Assembly (NCBI GenBank): GCA_014860845.1
Contig: JACZIY010000066.1
Coordinates: forward strand, 1-5,776
From: Anaerolineaceae bacterium
Lineage (GTDB): Bacteria; Chloroflexota; Anaerolineae; Anaerolineales; Anaerolineaceae
Direction of reading: 5' to 3'
DNA length: 5,776 nt
Shown: positions 1-5,698 of the stretch, one piece after another
How positions within the stretch are numbered: position 1 is the stretch's first letter
Layout: every line of letters begins with the position of its first letter
Notes under the pieces: model-generated
Seen by the model: the letters and a program-made list of their open reading frames with translations, nothing else
Database searches by the model: none
What the model was told of the DNA's origin: nothing
Made by a program: the position numbers and the translations under genes

Positions 1-132
1 CCCATTGGCGCGTCCGATTCCACCGCCATCATGGGTTCCTATACCCTCATCCTCGTCCTGACTATCTTCCTCGGAGCCCAGTTAATCCTATGGATCTACG
101 AACAACGCCACCCAATCCTCAAAGGCGCGTAA
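1..132 (+). CDS. C-terminal end of a membrane protein, probably a transporter (5' partial)
   Basis: Frame 1 is open from the first base of the window to a TAA at 130-132 and gives 43 residues. The visible part starts PIGASDSTAIMGS, continues as a strongly hydrophobic stretch (YTLILVLTIFLGAQLILWIY, about residues 14-33) that fits one membrane helix, and ends in a short polar tail, EQRHPILKGA. That layout, a last helix followed by a short charged tail, is common at the end of MFS transporters. With an MFS gene immediately downstream, a tandem transporter pair is a reasonable guess, but 43 residues cannot prove the family. The gene overlaps the next one by 43 bases in another frame, so the two are probably co-transcribed and perhaps translationally coupled. 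Confidence 0.6.
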   Translation, partial: PIGASDSTAIMGSYTLILVLTIFLGAQLILWIYEQRHPILKGA

Positions 133-1352
133 TTTTTAGCGAGTCAAAAAGCCTCACCGAGCAGGTCGCAGTCCTCTCGGCTACCCGTGTGGTGCTGCAT
201 ACCCTCTACCGCATGGTCTATCCCTTCCTGAGCGTTTTCTCGCGCGGGCTGGGGGTCGATCTGGCGCAGCTTTCTGTTGTCCTGACCTTCCGTTCGTTGA
301 TGGGATTCCTGGCGCCTTTCCTGGCAACCATCGCCGACCGTTACGGGCGTAAGATCAGCATGTTGCTTGGGTTGGGATTGGTAGTCCTGGCGACGTCCGC
401 CATCTGGATCTTCCCCACCTTCCCGGTCTTCTTTGGCGGGCTCATGCTTTCCATGCTGGGCAATCTCATGTTCATCCCCGCCATGCAGGCCTTCATTGGC
501 GACCGTGTGGCTTATGAGAAGCGCGGCATGGTGCTGGGTATCACCGAACTTTCCTGGGCAGCCGCCTTCATTGCCACCGTGCCATTTGTAGGCTGGCTCA
601 TGGCGCGCAGCCATCCCGATAAAGCCTGGCTGGTTCCCTTCCCGGTCATTGCCTTCGCCGGAACCCTCTGTCTGATTCTGATCGCCTGGCGCGTGCCCAA
701 CAACCGCTCGCAGATCGCCGTGCAGGGCAATGGGATTGCCACCGTCCGTAAGATGCTCGGCATCACCTCGGTGCTTGCAGGTCTCGGCTTTGCGATTTCT
801 GTCTCCGCCGCCAATGAGGTCGTCAACCTGGTCTTCGGCGTCTGGCTCGAAGATCGCTTTGCCCTCAAGCTGGCAGCCCTGGGTGCCGCTTCCGCCATCA
901 TTGGCATCTCCGAGCTGGGTGGCGAGGGGCTATCCGCGCTGCTGGCTGACCGCCTGGGCAAAGAAGTCGCCATCACGCTCGGGCTCATTACCTCAGCTGT
1001 TGCCACGTTCATCCTCTACTTCTTCAGCGGCTCGGTTGCTGGTGCGCTCACCGGGCTATTCTTCTTCTACCTGGGCTTCGAGTTCACCCTGGTCTCCAGT
1101 CTACCGCTCATGAGTGAGGTCTTTCCGGCCGCGCGTGCCACCGTCATGGCGCTCACCATCGCCTGTTTCTCCCTGGGTCGTGCCGTGGGAGCCATGCTCG
1201 CTCCCCGGCTCTACAACCTTGGTTTCCTCTTCAATCTGATTGCCGCCATCCTGCTGATTGCCACCGGCTATTTCTTGCTAAAGCACATCCATCCCGCAGG
1301 ACAGGATGATCTCGACGCCCGCAATGGCGAGTTGACCCATCCCGGGGTGTAG
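90..1352 (+). CDS. Major facilitator superfamily (MFS) transporter
   Basis: A 420-residue polytopic inner-membrane protein, the usual length for a 12-helix MFS secondary transporter. The MFS motif A lies in the loop after helix 2 (ATIADRYGRKI, residues 79-89), and a degenerate second copy lies in the matching place of the C-terminal half (LLADRLGKEVA, 284-294), as expected from the two-fold repeat. DRVAYEKRG (138-146) resembles the conserved loop after helix 4. Hydrophobic segments run from about residue 27 to 398 and are followed by a polar tail. The substrate cannot be read from the sequence; drug/metabolite efflux and sugar or organic-acid transport are all possible. ATG 90 is preferred because later in-frame starts (GTG at residues 34-35, ATG at 42) would cut into helix 1. 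Its only Shine-Dalgarno candidate, GGAG at 73-76, is 13 bases away, which suits coupling to the overlapping upstream gene. GC is high, like the rest of the left block. Confidence 0.9.
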   Translation: MDLRTTPPNPQRRVIFSESKSLTEQVAVLSATRVVLHTLYRMVYPFLSVFSRGLGVDLAQLSVVLTFRSLMGFLAPFLATIADRYGRKISMLLGLGLVVLATSAIWIFPTFPVFFGGLMLSMLGNLMFIPAMQAFIGDRVAYEKRGMVLGITELSWAAAFIATVPFVGWLMARSHPDKAWLVPFPVIAFAGTLCLILIAWRVPNNRSQIAVQGNGIATVRKMLGITSVLAGLGFAISVSAANEVVNLVFGVWLEDRFALKLAALGAASAIIGISELGGEGLSALLADRLGKEVAITLGLITSAVATFILYFFSGSVAGALTGLFFFYLGFEFTLVSSLPLMSEVFPAARATVMALTIACFSLGRAVGAMLAPRLYNLGFLFNLIAAILLIATGYFLLKHIHPAGQDDLDARNGELTHPGV

Positions 1353-1476
1353 GTCAGCTGAGCGGTTGTGCGTTGGGACTCGCTTCTATTGTTACAAACC
1401 CGATCCGCCCTTCCCAGCCTCTTGGTCAGCAGTGATTGTATAATGAACTTAACCCTTTTCAATGGGGGGAGGACTT
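1353..1476 (+). promoter_or_regulatory. Gap between the MFS gene and hutI with a -10 box (TATAAT, 1439-1444)
   Basis: A perfect TATAAT lies at 1439-1444 and would place the transcript start near 1451, about 25 bases before the hutI ATG at 1477. The -35 region is poor: at a 16-18 base spacing there is only CAGCCT/AGCCTC-like sequence, and TTGGTC at 1422-1427 is too close (11 bases). The promoter is therefore judged on the -10 box and its position alone, and an activator may be needed. A short near-palindrome, TTGTTACAA (1389-1397), lies about 42 bases upstream of the -10 box; it could be an operator half-site but is too short to claim. I see no convincing rho-independent terminator after the MFS stop, so read-through into hutI remains possible. 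Confidence 0.5.
1467..1473 (+). promoter_or_regulatory. Ribosome binding site that fixes the hutI start
   Basis: GGGAGGA sits 3 bases before ATG 1477 (the GGAGG core ends 4 bases before it). The longer reading from ATG 1462 would translate this Shine-Dalgarno sequence itself as MGGGL, so 1477 is the likely true start. Confidence 0.75.
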
Positions 1477-2733
1477 ATGCTCATCTATAATGCCAAACAA
1501 CTACTCACCCTGGCAGGCGGTCCGCAACGTGGTAGACGCCTCGGCGATCTGGGATTGATTCCCGAAGGCGCTGTTCTGATTCGTGATGGATTGGTGCAGG
1601 CTTATGGACCAAGCCAGGATATGCTCGAGTGGTATCCAAAAGAGCCACGTTTCAATGCCGGCGGTAAGGTAGTCATGCCTGGCTTTGTCGACCCGCATAC
1701 CCATCTGATCTTCATGGGTAACCGTGCCCTGGAATTCGAGATGCGTCTGGAAGGCAAGTCCTACCAGGAGATCATGGCAGCCGGGGGTGGCATCGTCAAC
1801 ACGGTGCGTATTACGCGAGATGCCAGCCTGGAAGAGCTGGTGGCAGCCGCCCGTCCGCGCGCAGAGGGCATGCTGCGCTATGGCACCACCACCGCTGAAG
1901 CCAAGACCGGCTATGGTCTCACCCAGGCCAGTGAGTTGCTGCAATTGCAGGCCATCCTCAAACTGGATAAGGAGAGTACCCTCGAGTTGGTGCCTACCTA
2001 CCTGGCAGCCCATGCCATCCCCAAAGAATACACGCACGATCCACAGGCATATACCGACCTTGTCGTCGAACAGATGCTACCGGGTGTGCAGACATGGTGG
2101 CAACGCAATTCCCATAACCGTCCCTTACCCTTCGTGGATGTTTTTTGCGAGGTGGGTGCCTTCACCCTGGAGCAATCCAAACAAATCCTGGCGAAAGCCA
2201 AAGAACTGGGCTTCCCGCTCAAGATCCATGCCGACGAATTTGAGAACCTGGGGGGAACCCGTCTGGCTGCCAGAATGGGAGCTATCTCCGCTGACCATCT
2301 GGTTAAGACCTCCAGCGCAGATATTCAGGCTTTAGGCGTCTCAGATACCGTAGCGGTCTCGCTCACGCCCACACCGTTTGGTCTGGGACACACCGAGTTC
2401 ACCCCGGCGCAGGAGATCCTGGCAGCCAACGGCATCCTGGCCATCGCATCTGATCTCAACCCCGGTACTGCCTGGTGCGAGAGTATGCAGTTCGTGATCG
2501 CCCTTTCCTGCCGCTATCTCAAGATCACCGTCGCGCAAGCCATCTCAGCTGCCACCATCAACGCCGCTGCTGCCATCGCTCGCGCAGATGATATCGGTTC
2601 ACTCGAGCCTGGCAAACAGGCAGATCTGCTGGTGCTTTCGGTCGATGATTACCGTAATCTGGGATACAAATTTGGTGGCAACCTGGTGCAGCGCGTGATG
2701 AAGCGTGGTCACTGGGTGGTCGAGAATACATAA
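1477..2733 (+). CDS. hutI: Imidazolonepropionase (EC 3.5.2.7)
   Basis: Cytoplasmic metal-dependent amidohydrolase that hydrolyses 4-imidazolone-5-propanoate to N-formimidoyl-L-glutamate, the third step of histidine degradation. From ATG 1477 the protein has 418 residues, typical for HutI. Visible family features: the metal-binding HxH in FVDPHTHLIFMGNR (His74, His76); YQEIMAAGGGIVNTV (96-110); TAEAKTGYG (139-147); KIHADEF (249-255) with metal ligand His251 and catalytic Glu254; SADH (271-274) with catalytic His274; and SDLNPGT (325-331) with metal ligand Asp326. The C-terminal GSLEPGKQADLLVL (374-387) is the usual amidohydrolase beta-sandwich closing motif. The TPTPFGLGHTEFTP segment (297-310) and NPGTAWCESMQF recall archaeal and Chloroflexi HutI rather than enterobacterial forms. 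No hutH, hutU or formimidoylglutamate-processing gene lies in the window, so the rest of the pathway must be elsewhere. The HD gene follows after 45 bases, probably on the same mRNA. All key residues appear intact. Confidence 0.95.
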   Translation: MLIYNAKQLLTLAGGPQRGRRLGDLGLIPEGAVLIRDGLVQAYGPSQDMLEWYPKEPRFNAGGKVVMPGFVDPHTHLIFMGNRALEFEMRLEGKSYQEIMAAGGGIVNTVRITRDASLEELVAAARPRAEGMLRYGTTTAEAKTGYGLTQASELLQLQAILKLDKESTLELVPTYLAAHAIPKEYTHDPQAYTDLVVEQMLPGVQTWWQRNSHNRPLPFVDVFCEVGAFTLEQSKQILAKAKELGFPLKIHADEFENLGGTRLAARMGAISADHLVKTSSADIQALGVSDTVAVSLTPTPFGLGHTEFTPAQEILAANGILAIASDLNPGTAWCESMQFVIALSCRYLKITVAQAISAATINAAAAIARADDIGSLEPGKQADLLVLSVDDYRNLGYKFGGNLVQRVMKRGHWVVENT

Positions 2734-2736
2734 TCC

Positions 2737-2757
2737 GGTCATCCAGATGGATGAACC
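2737..2757 (+). other. Small hairpin in the hutI-HD gene gap
   Basis: GGTCATCC (2737-2744) pairs with GGATGAACC (2749-2757) across an AGAT loop, with one bulged A. No T-run follows, so it is not a rho-independent terminator. It could stabilise the hutI mRNA end or be chance. Confidence 0.35.
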
Positions 2758-2765
2758 ATGGAACA

Positions 2766-2771
2766 AAGGAG
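2766..2771 (+). promoter_or_regulatory. Ribosome binding site of the HD gene
   Basis: AAGGAG lies 7 bases before ATG 2779, ideal spacing. It supports this start and independent translation of the second gene on a hutI transcript. Confidence 0.8.
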
Positions 2772-2778
2772 CTCATAG

Positions 2779-3417
2779 ATGTTGACATTGGACAAAGCAC
2801 GCCCCTGGTACCCGGAGGTCGATCCGGTACATGGATTTGATCATATCGAGCGTGTCTATCGCATGGCGGACAAACTGGCTCATCTCGAAGGCGCAGATCT
2901 GGAGATCGTCCATGCTGCTGCCCTCCTGCATGACTCGCGTGGCAGTGATCCCAACAGTGGCGAGCGTCTCAGCCACCACGAAGCTTCGGCTCGTTTTGCT
3001 GAGCATGTGCTGCGTGAGGAAAATTGGTCGGAGGAACGCATCCAGGCTGTCCAGCACTGCATCCGTGCCCACCGTTACCGCGGTGAGCAGGAAAACGAAC
3101 CCCAGACCATCGAAGCCAAAGTGCTCTTCGACGCCGATAAGCTGGATGTTCTGGGCGCCATCGGGGTAGCTCGCACCATAGGCTATGCCGTCCAGGCTGG
3201 TCAACCCATCTACGCCGAGCCCTCCGAGCAATTCCTGACCACCGGCAGCAAACAACCCGGAGAAGCGCACAGCTCTTACCACGAATATCTCTTCAAACTG
3301 CGCAAGGTCAAAGATCGACTCTTCACCCCCAGCGCTCGCCAAATCGCCGCAGCCCGCGACGCCTTCCTGACTGCCTTCTACGAACAGCTCCGAGCAGAAA
3401 TCCAGGCAGAACGGTAG
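2779..3417 (+). CDS. HD-superfamily metal-dependent phosphohydrolase (COG1418-like)
   Basis: A 212-residue soluble protein with the signature residues of the HD fold in order: His22 in GFDHIERVYRMA; the adjacent His51-Asp52 in AAALLHDSRG; His66/His67 in ERLSHHEASARFAEHVL; His98 in IRAHRY; and Asp118 in LFDADKLD (115-123). This set (H...HD...H...H...D) is that of a metal-dependent phosphohydrolase acting on a phosphomonoester, nucleotide or phosphodiester; the real substrate is unknown for this predicted-hydrolase group. No signal peptide or membrane helix is seen, so it should be cytoplasmic. It follows hutI by 45 bases with its own good ribosome binding site, so the pair is probably an operon, although no known biochemistry links it to histidine breakdown. 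Its TAG stop (3415-3417) lies inside the left arm of a dispersed repeat (from 3414), so an inserted repeat may have set its C-terminus (...EIQAER). Confidence 0.85.
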   Translation: MLTLDKARPWYPEVDPVHGFDHIERVYRMADKLAHLEGADLEIVHAAALLHDSRGSDPNSGERLSHHEASARFAEHVLREENWSEERIQAVQHCIRAHRYRGEQENEPQTIEAKVLFDADKLDVLGAIGVARTIGYAVQAGQPIYAEPSEQFLTTGSKQPGEAHSSYHEYLFKLRKVKDRLFTPSARQIAAARDAFLTAFYEQLRAEIQAER

Positions 3418-3480
3418 GGGCAACGGCTCGTCCTTGCTCCGCTCTCCATCATACGGGCAACCACAAGGGATTGCCCCTAC
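3414..3480 (+). repeat. Dispersed repeat element, copy 1, with 10-bp terminal inverted repeats
   Basis: GTAGGGGCAA (3414-3423) and TTGCCCCTAC (3471-3480) are perfect inverted ends of a 67-bp element. Its right part, CGGGCAACCACAAGGG then ATTGCCCCTAC (3454-3480), recurs at 5357-5401. Inside it, GGGCAACC-ACAA-GG(GA)TTGCCC forms a hairpin with a 2-base bulge; in copy 2 the bulge is GC instead of GA and the stem is unchanged. No coding capacity. It resembles small palindromic intergenic elements (REP/MITE-like), but no transposase is nearby. Confidence 0.75.
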
Positions 3481-3492
3481 AACACATCATCC

Positions 3493-3551
3493 GTAGGGTG
3501 TGGGTTCGCAACCCACCCCAATCCACGGGCAGGTCAAGGACCATGCCCCTA
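3493..3551 (+). repeat. Two-hairpin intergenic repeat, unit 1
   Basis: Hairpin A is GTGGGTT-CGC-AACCCAC (3500-3516), a perfect 7-bp stem. Hairpin B is GGGCAGGTC-AAG-GACC(A)TGCCC (3527-3548), a 9-bp stem with one bulged A, followed by CTA. The same pair of hairpins in the same order recurs at 3564-3631 and, degenerate, at 5504-5552. An ORF can be drawn through these units, but it simply reads the palindromes and has no coding character. Confidence 0.75.
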
Positions 3552-3563
3552 CAAGATACCATC

Positions 3564-3631
3564 GTAGAGCGTGGGTTCGCAACCCACCCGATCACGTTAG
3601 GCGTCCCCCACGGGCGGGTCATATCATGCCC
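3564..3631 (+). repeat. Two-hairpin intergenic repeat, unit 2
   Basis: Hairpin A is identical to unit 1 (GTGGGTT-CGC-AACCCAC, 3571-3587), 71 bases downstream of the first. Part B is degenerate: CACGGGCGGGTC (3609-3620) then ATATC and ATGCCC (3626-3631), matching unit 1 CACGGGCAGGTC...ATGCCC but with the inner GGTC/GACC stem lost. The spacer between A and B is longer than in unit 1. Confidence 0.65.
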
Positions 3632-3752
3632 TTTGGGTACGGTCCCGCATCCTACAGCCCATTAAATACGGTATTTCCCTATAAACTTTTCCCTGTCAAT
3701 TATTTTTTCCCTTTCGGCATGAGCCTTGAGCCTTGAACCTTTTCATAACAGC
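3632..3752. other. AT-rich tail of the convergent gap, with a 7-bp tandem repeat
   Basis: No gene is seen. GTATTTCCCT (3671-3680) and GTCAATTATTTTTTCCC (3695-3711) have counterparts downstream of unit 3 (5570-5600). At 3721-3741 there are three tandem heptamers, GAGCCTT, GAGCCTT, GAACCTT. The small palindrome AGCTC-AA-GAGCT (3750-3761) overlaps the stop codon of the minus-strand gene, but no T-run follows it on that strand, so it is not a clear terminator. The whole 335-base gap 3418-3752 separates two convergent genes. Confidence 0.6.
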
Positions 3753-5228
3753 TCAAGAGCTTAACAGCGCCTTAGCTTTTATCACCATAATACTTCCCCC
3801 CAGCACCGCCACCACAAACAACACAACGAACCATGCCTGCGAGGAAAGTGCTGGCAACACAGCCGCCAGACTATTCCCGACCGCAAATGCCCACAAGGAA
3901 TCTCTGCCCAACGTGGTAACCGTGTGATTCAGCCAGGGATGCGAGAGCCAACCCCGAAATTTCCAGGTGATCCATAAGAGCAGGAAAGCACCCAAACTGC
4001 CAATACTGTAGTATGGTAGCTCATGATGTATCCGGAATGTGTTTGAAAAATCAAAGAAGATCGCCTCGCGGGTGGTGGGTAAGATGCTCACCAGGCTGAT
4101 AATCAGACAGATCAGGAACAAAACCAGCAGTGAGATCTGAAAGATCTTCCAGTTACCCTCCTGATTGGAGCGTTTGAGCATATATCCTGCCAACATCCCA
4201 AATGACATGAAGGTGAGGGCATGCCACATGCTGAAATGGGATACAGCCGGATGCCCAAACAGTAGCGCGGTCAAATGTCCCAGCGGTTGTTCTGGGGCTG
4301 GCCAGGCAAGCCGATCGAGTAATATATCGCCCAGCCAGACCACAACCGGCAGCATGCTGATCAACCAGATGCTAAAACGTCTGCGCAGCCAAATGATCGG
4401 AATGGCCAGCAGCAGGAAGAGCGTATAGAACTGGAGAATGCCGGAGAAAAGCGAATTACCCATAAAAATCACAGCAAGTTGCGCGTCACCAGTGCTCAAT
4501 AGTGAATTGAACCACTCAATAAAGACGGTTATTGTATATGCCAGGTAACATTGGACAGCCCTGCTGACCAGACTCTGCACCATGACTTTGAAGCCCTGTT
4601 TATCAGCCTTGCGCAAATAGACCAGCTCAAACATCATACCGGTGATCAGTATGAAGCTGGGGGTGGCTAACCGGGTAAGCGACATGACCTGGTACATGGC
4701 ATCGCCAAAGAGAAGATCGTATCCAAACGCATAAAAAGCATGCGACCCGACCGCCAGCAGAATCGCAAATCCACGTGCAAAATCAATAAACGCCTCGCGA
4801 CTGCTAACCGAGGTTGCCGGAACAGGTTGTGATTTCGGTTGCATCCATTTAAACAAAATCCACAATACAGCTGATATTGCATATGTCAGAACAACAGGCA
4901 ACAACCGCAACCAGACCTCGTGAGAGAATTCCAACCGGTAACGGGCTAATGGCATTAGCAGGAAAAAAACACACGCGATCAAGATCCACAAGGCAAGGGT
5001 TGAGGTTATTTTTGTTATTAGGGTAGCATGTTTGGTCGTCAGGGCTTTTCCCCAAGAGGTTCGCAGAATGAGCAGCGCAATACCTGGAAACAAGATTAAG
5101 AAGATCAGGATCGTTCGCTGAAAGGAGATATTAAGGAAAGCACCACTCTTTTCCCCAGGAATGAGTATCAACCAGATAGCGTTAATCAAGCTGACCAACC
5201 AAACCAGCGAGGGGAAAATTTTATCCAA
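3753..5228 (-). CDS. Polytopic membrane protein with OpgC/acyltransferase-3-like domain
   Basis: A 491-residue protein with about 14 predicted membrane helices. Helices 1-4 (roughly 4-24, 37-56, 74-94, 107-128) form an N-terminal extension. After a polar linker (130-144) comes the core: REAFIDFARGFAILLAVGSHAF (144-165), with Arg144, Asp149, Arg152-Gly153 and His163 matching the R..xxDFxRGxA...H start of OpgC, acyltransferase-3 and HGSNAT-like transferases. TPSFILITGMMFELVY (189-204) matches the next helix of that fold, and LGRDSLWAFAVGNSL (440-454) its late helix. Such enzymes move acyl groups across or at the membrane onto glycans or lipids; the acceptor here cannot be told. The annotated start is TTG 5228 with only a weak distant GAGAG upstream; a one-base change in the A6 tract 5227-5232 would put ATG 5247 in frame (MRDNRFLDKIF...). 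GC is much lower than in the left-hand genes. It stands alone, convergent to the HD gene, between two repeat-rich gaps. Confidence 0.8.
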   Translation of the reverse strand: MDKIFPSLVWLVSLINAIWLILIPGEKSGAFLNISFQRTILIFLILFPGIALLILRTSWGKALTTKHATLITKITSTLALWILIACVFFLLMPLARYRLEFSHEVWLRLLPVVLTYAISAVLWILFKWMQPKSQPVPATSVSSREAFIDFARGFAILLAVGSHAFYAFGYDLLFGDAMYQVMSLTRLATPSFILITGMMFELVYLRKADKQGFKVMVQSLVSRAVQCYLAYTITVFIEWFNSLLSTGDAQLAVIFMGNSLFSGILQFYTLFLLLAIPIIWLRRRFSIWLISMLPVVVWLGDILLDRLAWPAPEQPLGHLTALLFGHPAVSHFSMWHALTFMSFGMLAGYMLKRSNQEGNWKIFQISLLVLFLICLIISLVSILPTTREAIFFDFSNTFRIHHELPYYSIGSLGAFLLLWITWKFRGWLSHPWLNHTVTTLGRDSLWAFAVGNSLAAVLPALSSQAWFVVLFVVAVLGGSIMVIKAKALLSS

Positions 5229-5285
5229 AAAATCGATTATCTCTCATGAAAATTAAAGTCTCTACCTTAAGTAAAACCAGACTAT

Positions 5286-5314
5286 ATTATACCTGGATAG
5301 GCTAACAAACCCAA
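5286..5314 (-). promoter_or_regulatory. Predicted promoter of the minus-strand membrane gene
   Basis: Read on the minus strand, TTGGGT (5314-5309) is followed by a 17-base spacer and a perfect TATAAT (5291-5286). The transcript would begin near 5279, about 32 bases before ATG 5247 and 51 before TTG 5228. The -35 box ends one base short of the conserved repeat region that begins around 5315, so the repeat lies directly upstream. Confidence 0.6.
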
Positions 5315-5317
5315 TTC

Positions 5318-5403
5318 GTAGGGGTAGGGGCAAGCCCCTACCCCGTTCGCAACATCCGGGCAACCACAAGGGATCGGGCAACCACAAGGGCTTGCCCCTA
5401 CCC
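5318..5403. repeat. Dispersed repeat element, copy 2, with internal 18-bp duplication
   Basis: GGGTAGGGGCAAGCCC (5322-5337) and GGGCTTGCCCCTACCC (5388-5403) are perfect 16-bp inverted ends, an extended version of the 10-bp ends of copy 1. The left end is itself a hairpin: GGGGTAGGGG-CAAG-CCCCTACCCC (5321-5344). The right half contains CGGGCAACCACAAGGGAT (5357-5374) directly followed by CGGGCAACCACAAGGGCT (5375-5392), an 18-bp tandem duplication of the motif seen once in copy 1. Confidence 0.75.
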
Positions 5404-5423
5404 TGGCATTTCCCCATCTGCGT

Positions 5424-5477
5424 CACAGGTTAAAACCTGTGGTTGGCAATCTCAAACCGATTGAAATTGGTTGGCAA
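5424..5477. repeat. Palindromes and short direct repeat in the right-hand gap
   Basis: CACAGGTT-AA-AACCTGTG (5424-5441) is a perfect 8-bp inverted repeat. GGTTGGCAA occurs at 5441-5449 and again at 5469-5477. Between them, AACCGAT-TGAA-ATTGGTT can form a 7-bp stem with one G-T pair (5455-5472). No T-run follows any of these, and reading frames across them are short and lack coding character. Confidence 0.55.
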
Positions 5478-5503
5478 CCCTCATCCATTTATAATACTCC
5501 AGA

Positions 5504-5552
5504 GGTGTGTGGATTCTCAACCCATCCATGGGCAGGTCCGGGACCTGCACCC
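5504..5552 (+). repeat. Two-hairpin intergenic repeat, unit 3 (degenerate)
   Basis: The A part, GTGGATT-CTC-AACCCAT (5509-5525), is a mismatched version of GTGGGTT-CGC-AACCCAC. The B part keeps GGGCAGGTC (5530-5538) and has a perfect 7-bp stem GCAGGTC-CGG-GACCTGC (5532-5548), different in sequence on the right arm from unit 1 but paired, which suggests the structure is kept. About 18 bases on, GTATTTCCCT (5570-5579) and GTCAACTTTTTCCC (5587-5600) repeat the tail that also follows units 1 and 2. Confidence 0.6.
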
Positions 5553-5660
5553 TCCAGCCATTTCATTCAGTATTTCCCTGTCGACTGTCAACTTTTTCCC
5601 CTTCATCATAGACTTTCTTGACCAGGCTACCAACTATGAGCTAGTATGTTAAAAGCAGCA

Positions 5661-5689
5661 TTGATACAAGGAAAATAATCTTAGATAAT
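5661..5689 (+). promoter_or_regulatory. Predicted sigma70-type promoter near the right edge
   Basis: TTGATA (5661-5666), a 17-base spacer and GATAAT (5684-5689): each box is one base off consensus and spacing is ideal. Transcription would begin near 5696, just before the GGATCCGGC stem at 5699. It probably drives a gene or RNA that continues beyond the window. Confidence 0.6.
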
Positions 5690-5698
5690 ATGTTAAGG

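Noticed and set aside
1462..1476. Start of hutI at ATG 1462
   Set aside because: This would translate the GGGGGGAGGA Shine-Dalgarno sequence; ATG 1477 is correctly placed behind it.
3493..3631. CRISPR array from the two identical GTGGGTTCGCAACCCAC repeats
   Set aside because: Only two tandem copies, the 'spacer' between them is itself a hairpin related to sequence elsewhere in the window, and no cas gene is present.
3471..3736. Short plus-strand reading frames of 64 and 78 codons in the left gap
   Set aside because: They read through palindromic repeat units (giving WVRNPP/FATHP-like strings), have no ribosome binding site, and match no protein character.
3750..3761. Rho-independent terminator for the minus-strand gene at AGCTCAAGAGCT
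   Set aside because: Stem of 5 bp overlapping the stop codon and no T-run on the minus strand after it.
5439..5652. Short plus-strand reading frames of 60 and 69 codons in the right gap
   Set aside because: They run through degenerate repeat unit 3 and AT-rich tail sequence, overlap each other in two frames and have no supporting start signal.
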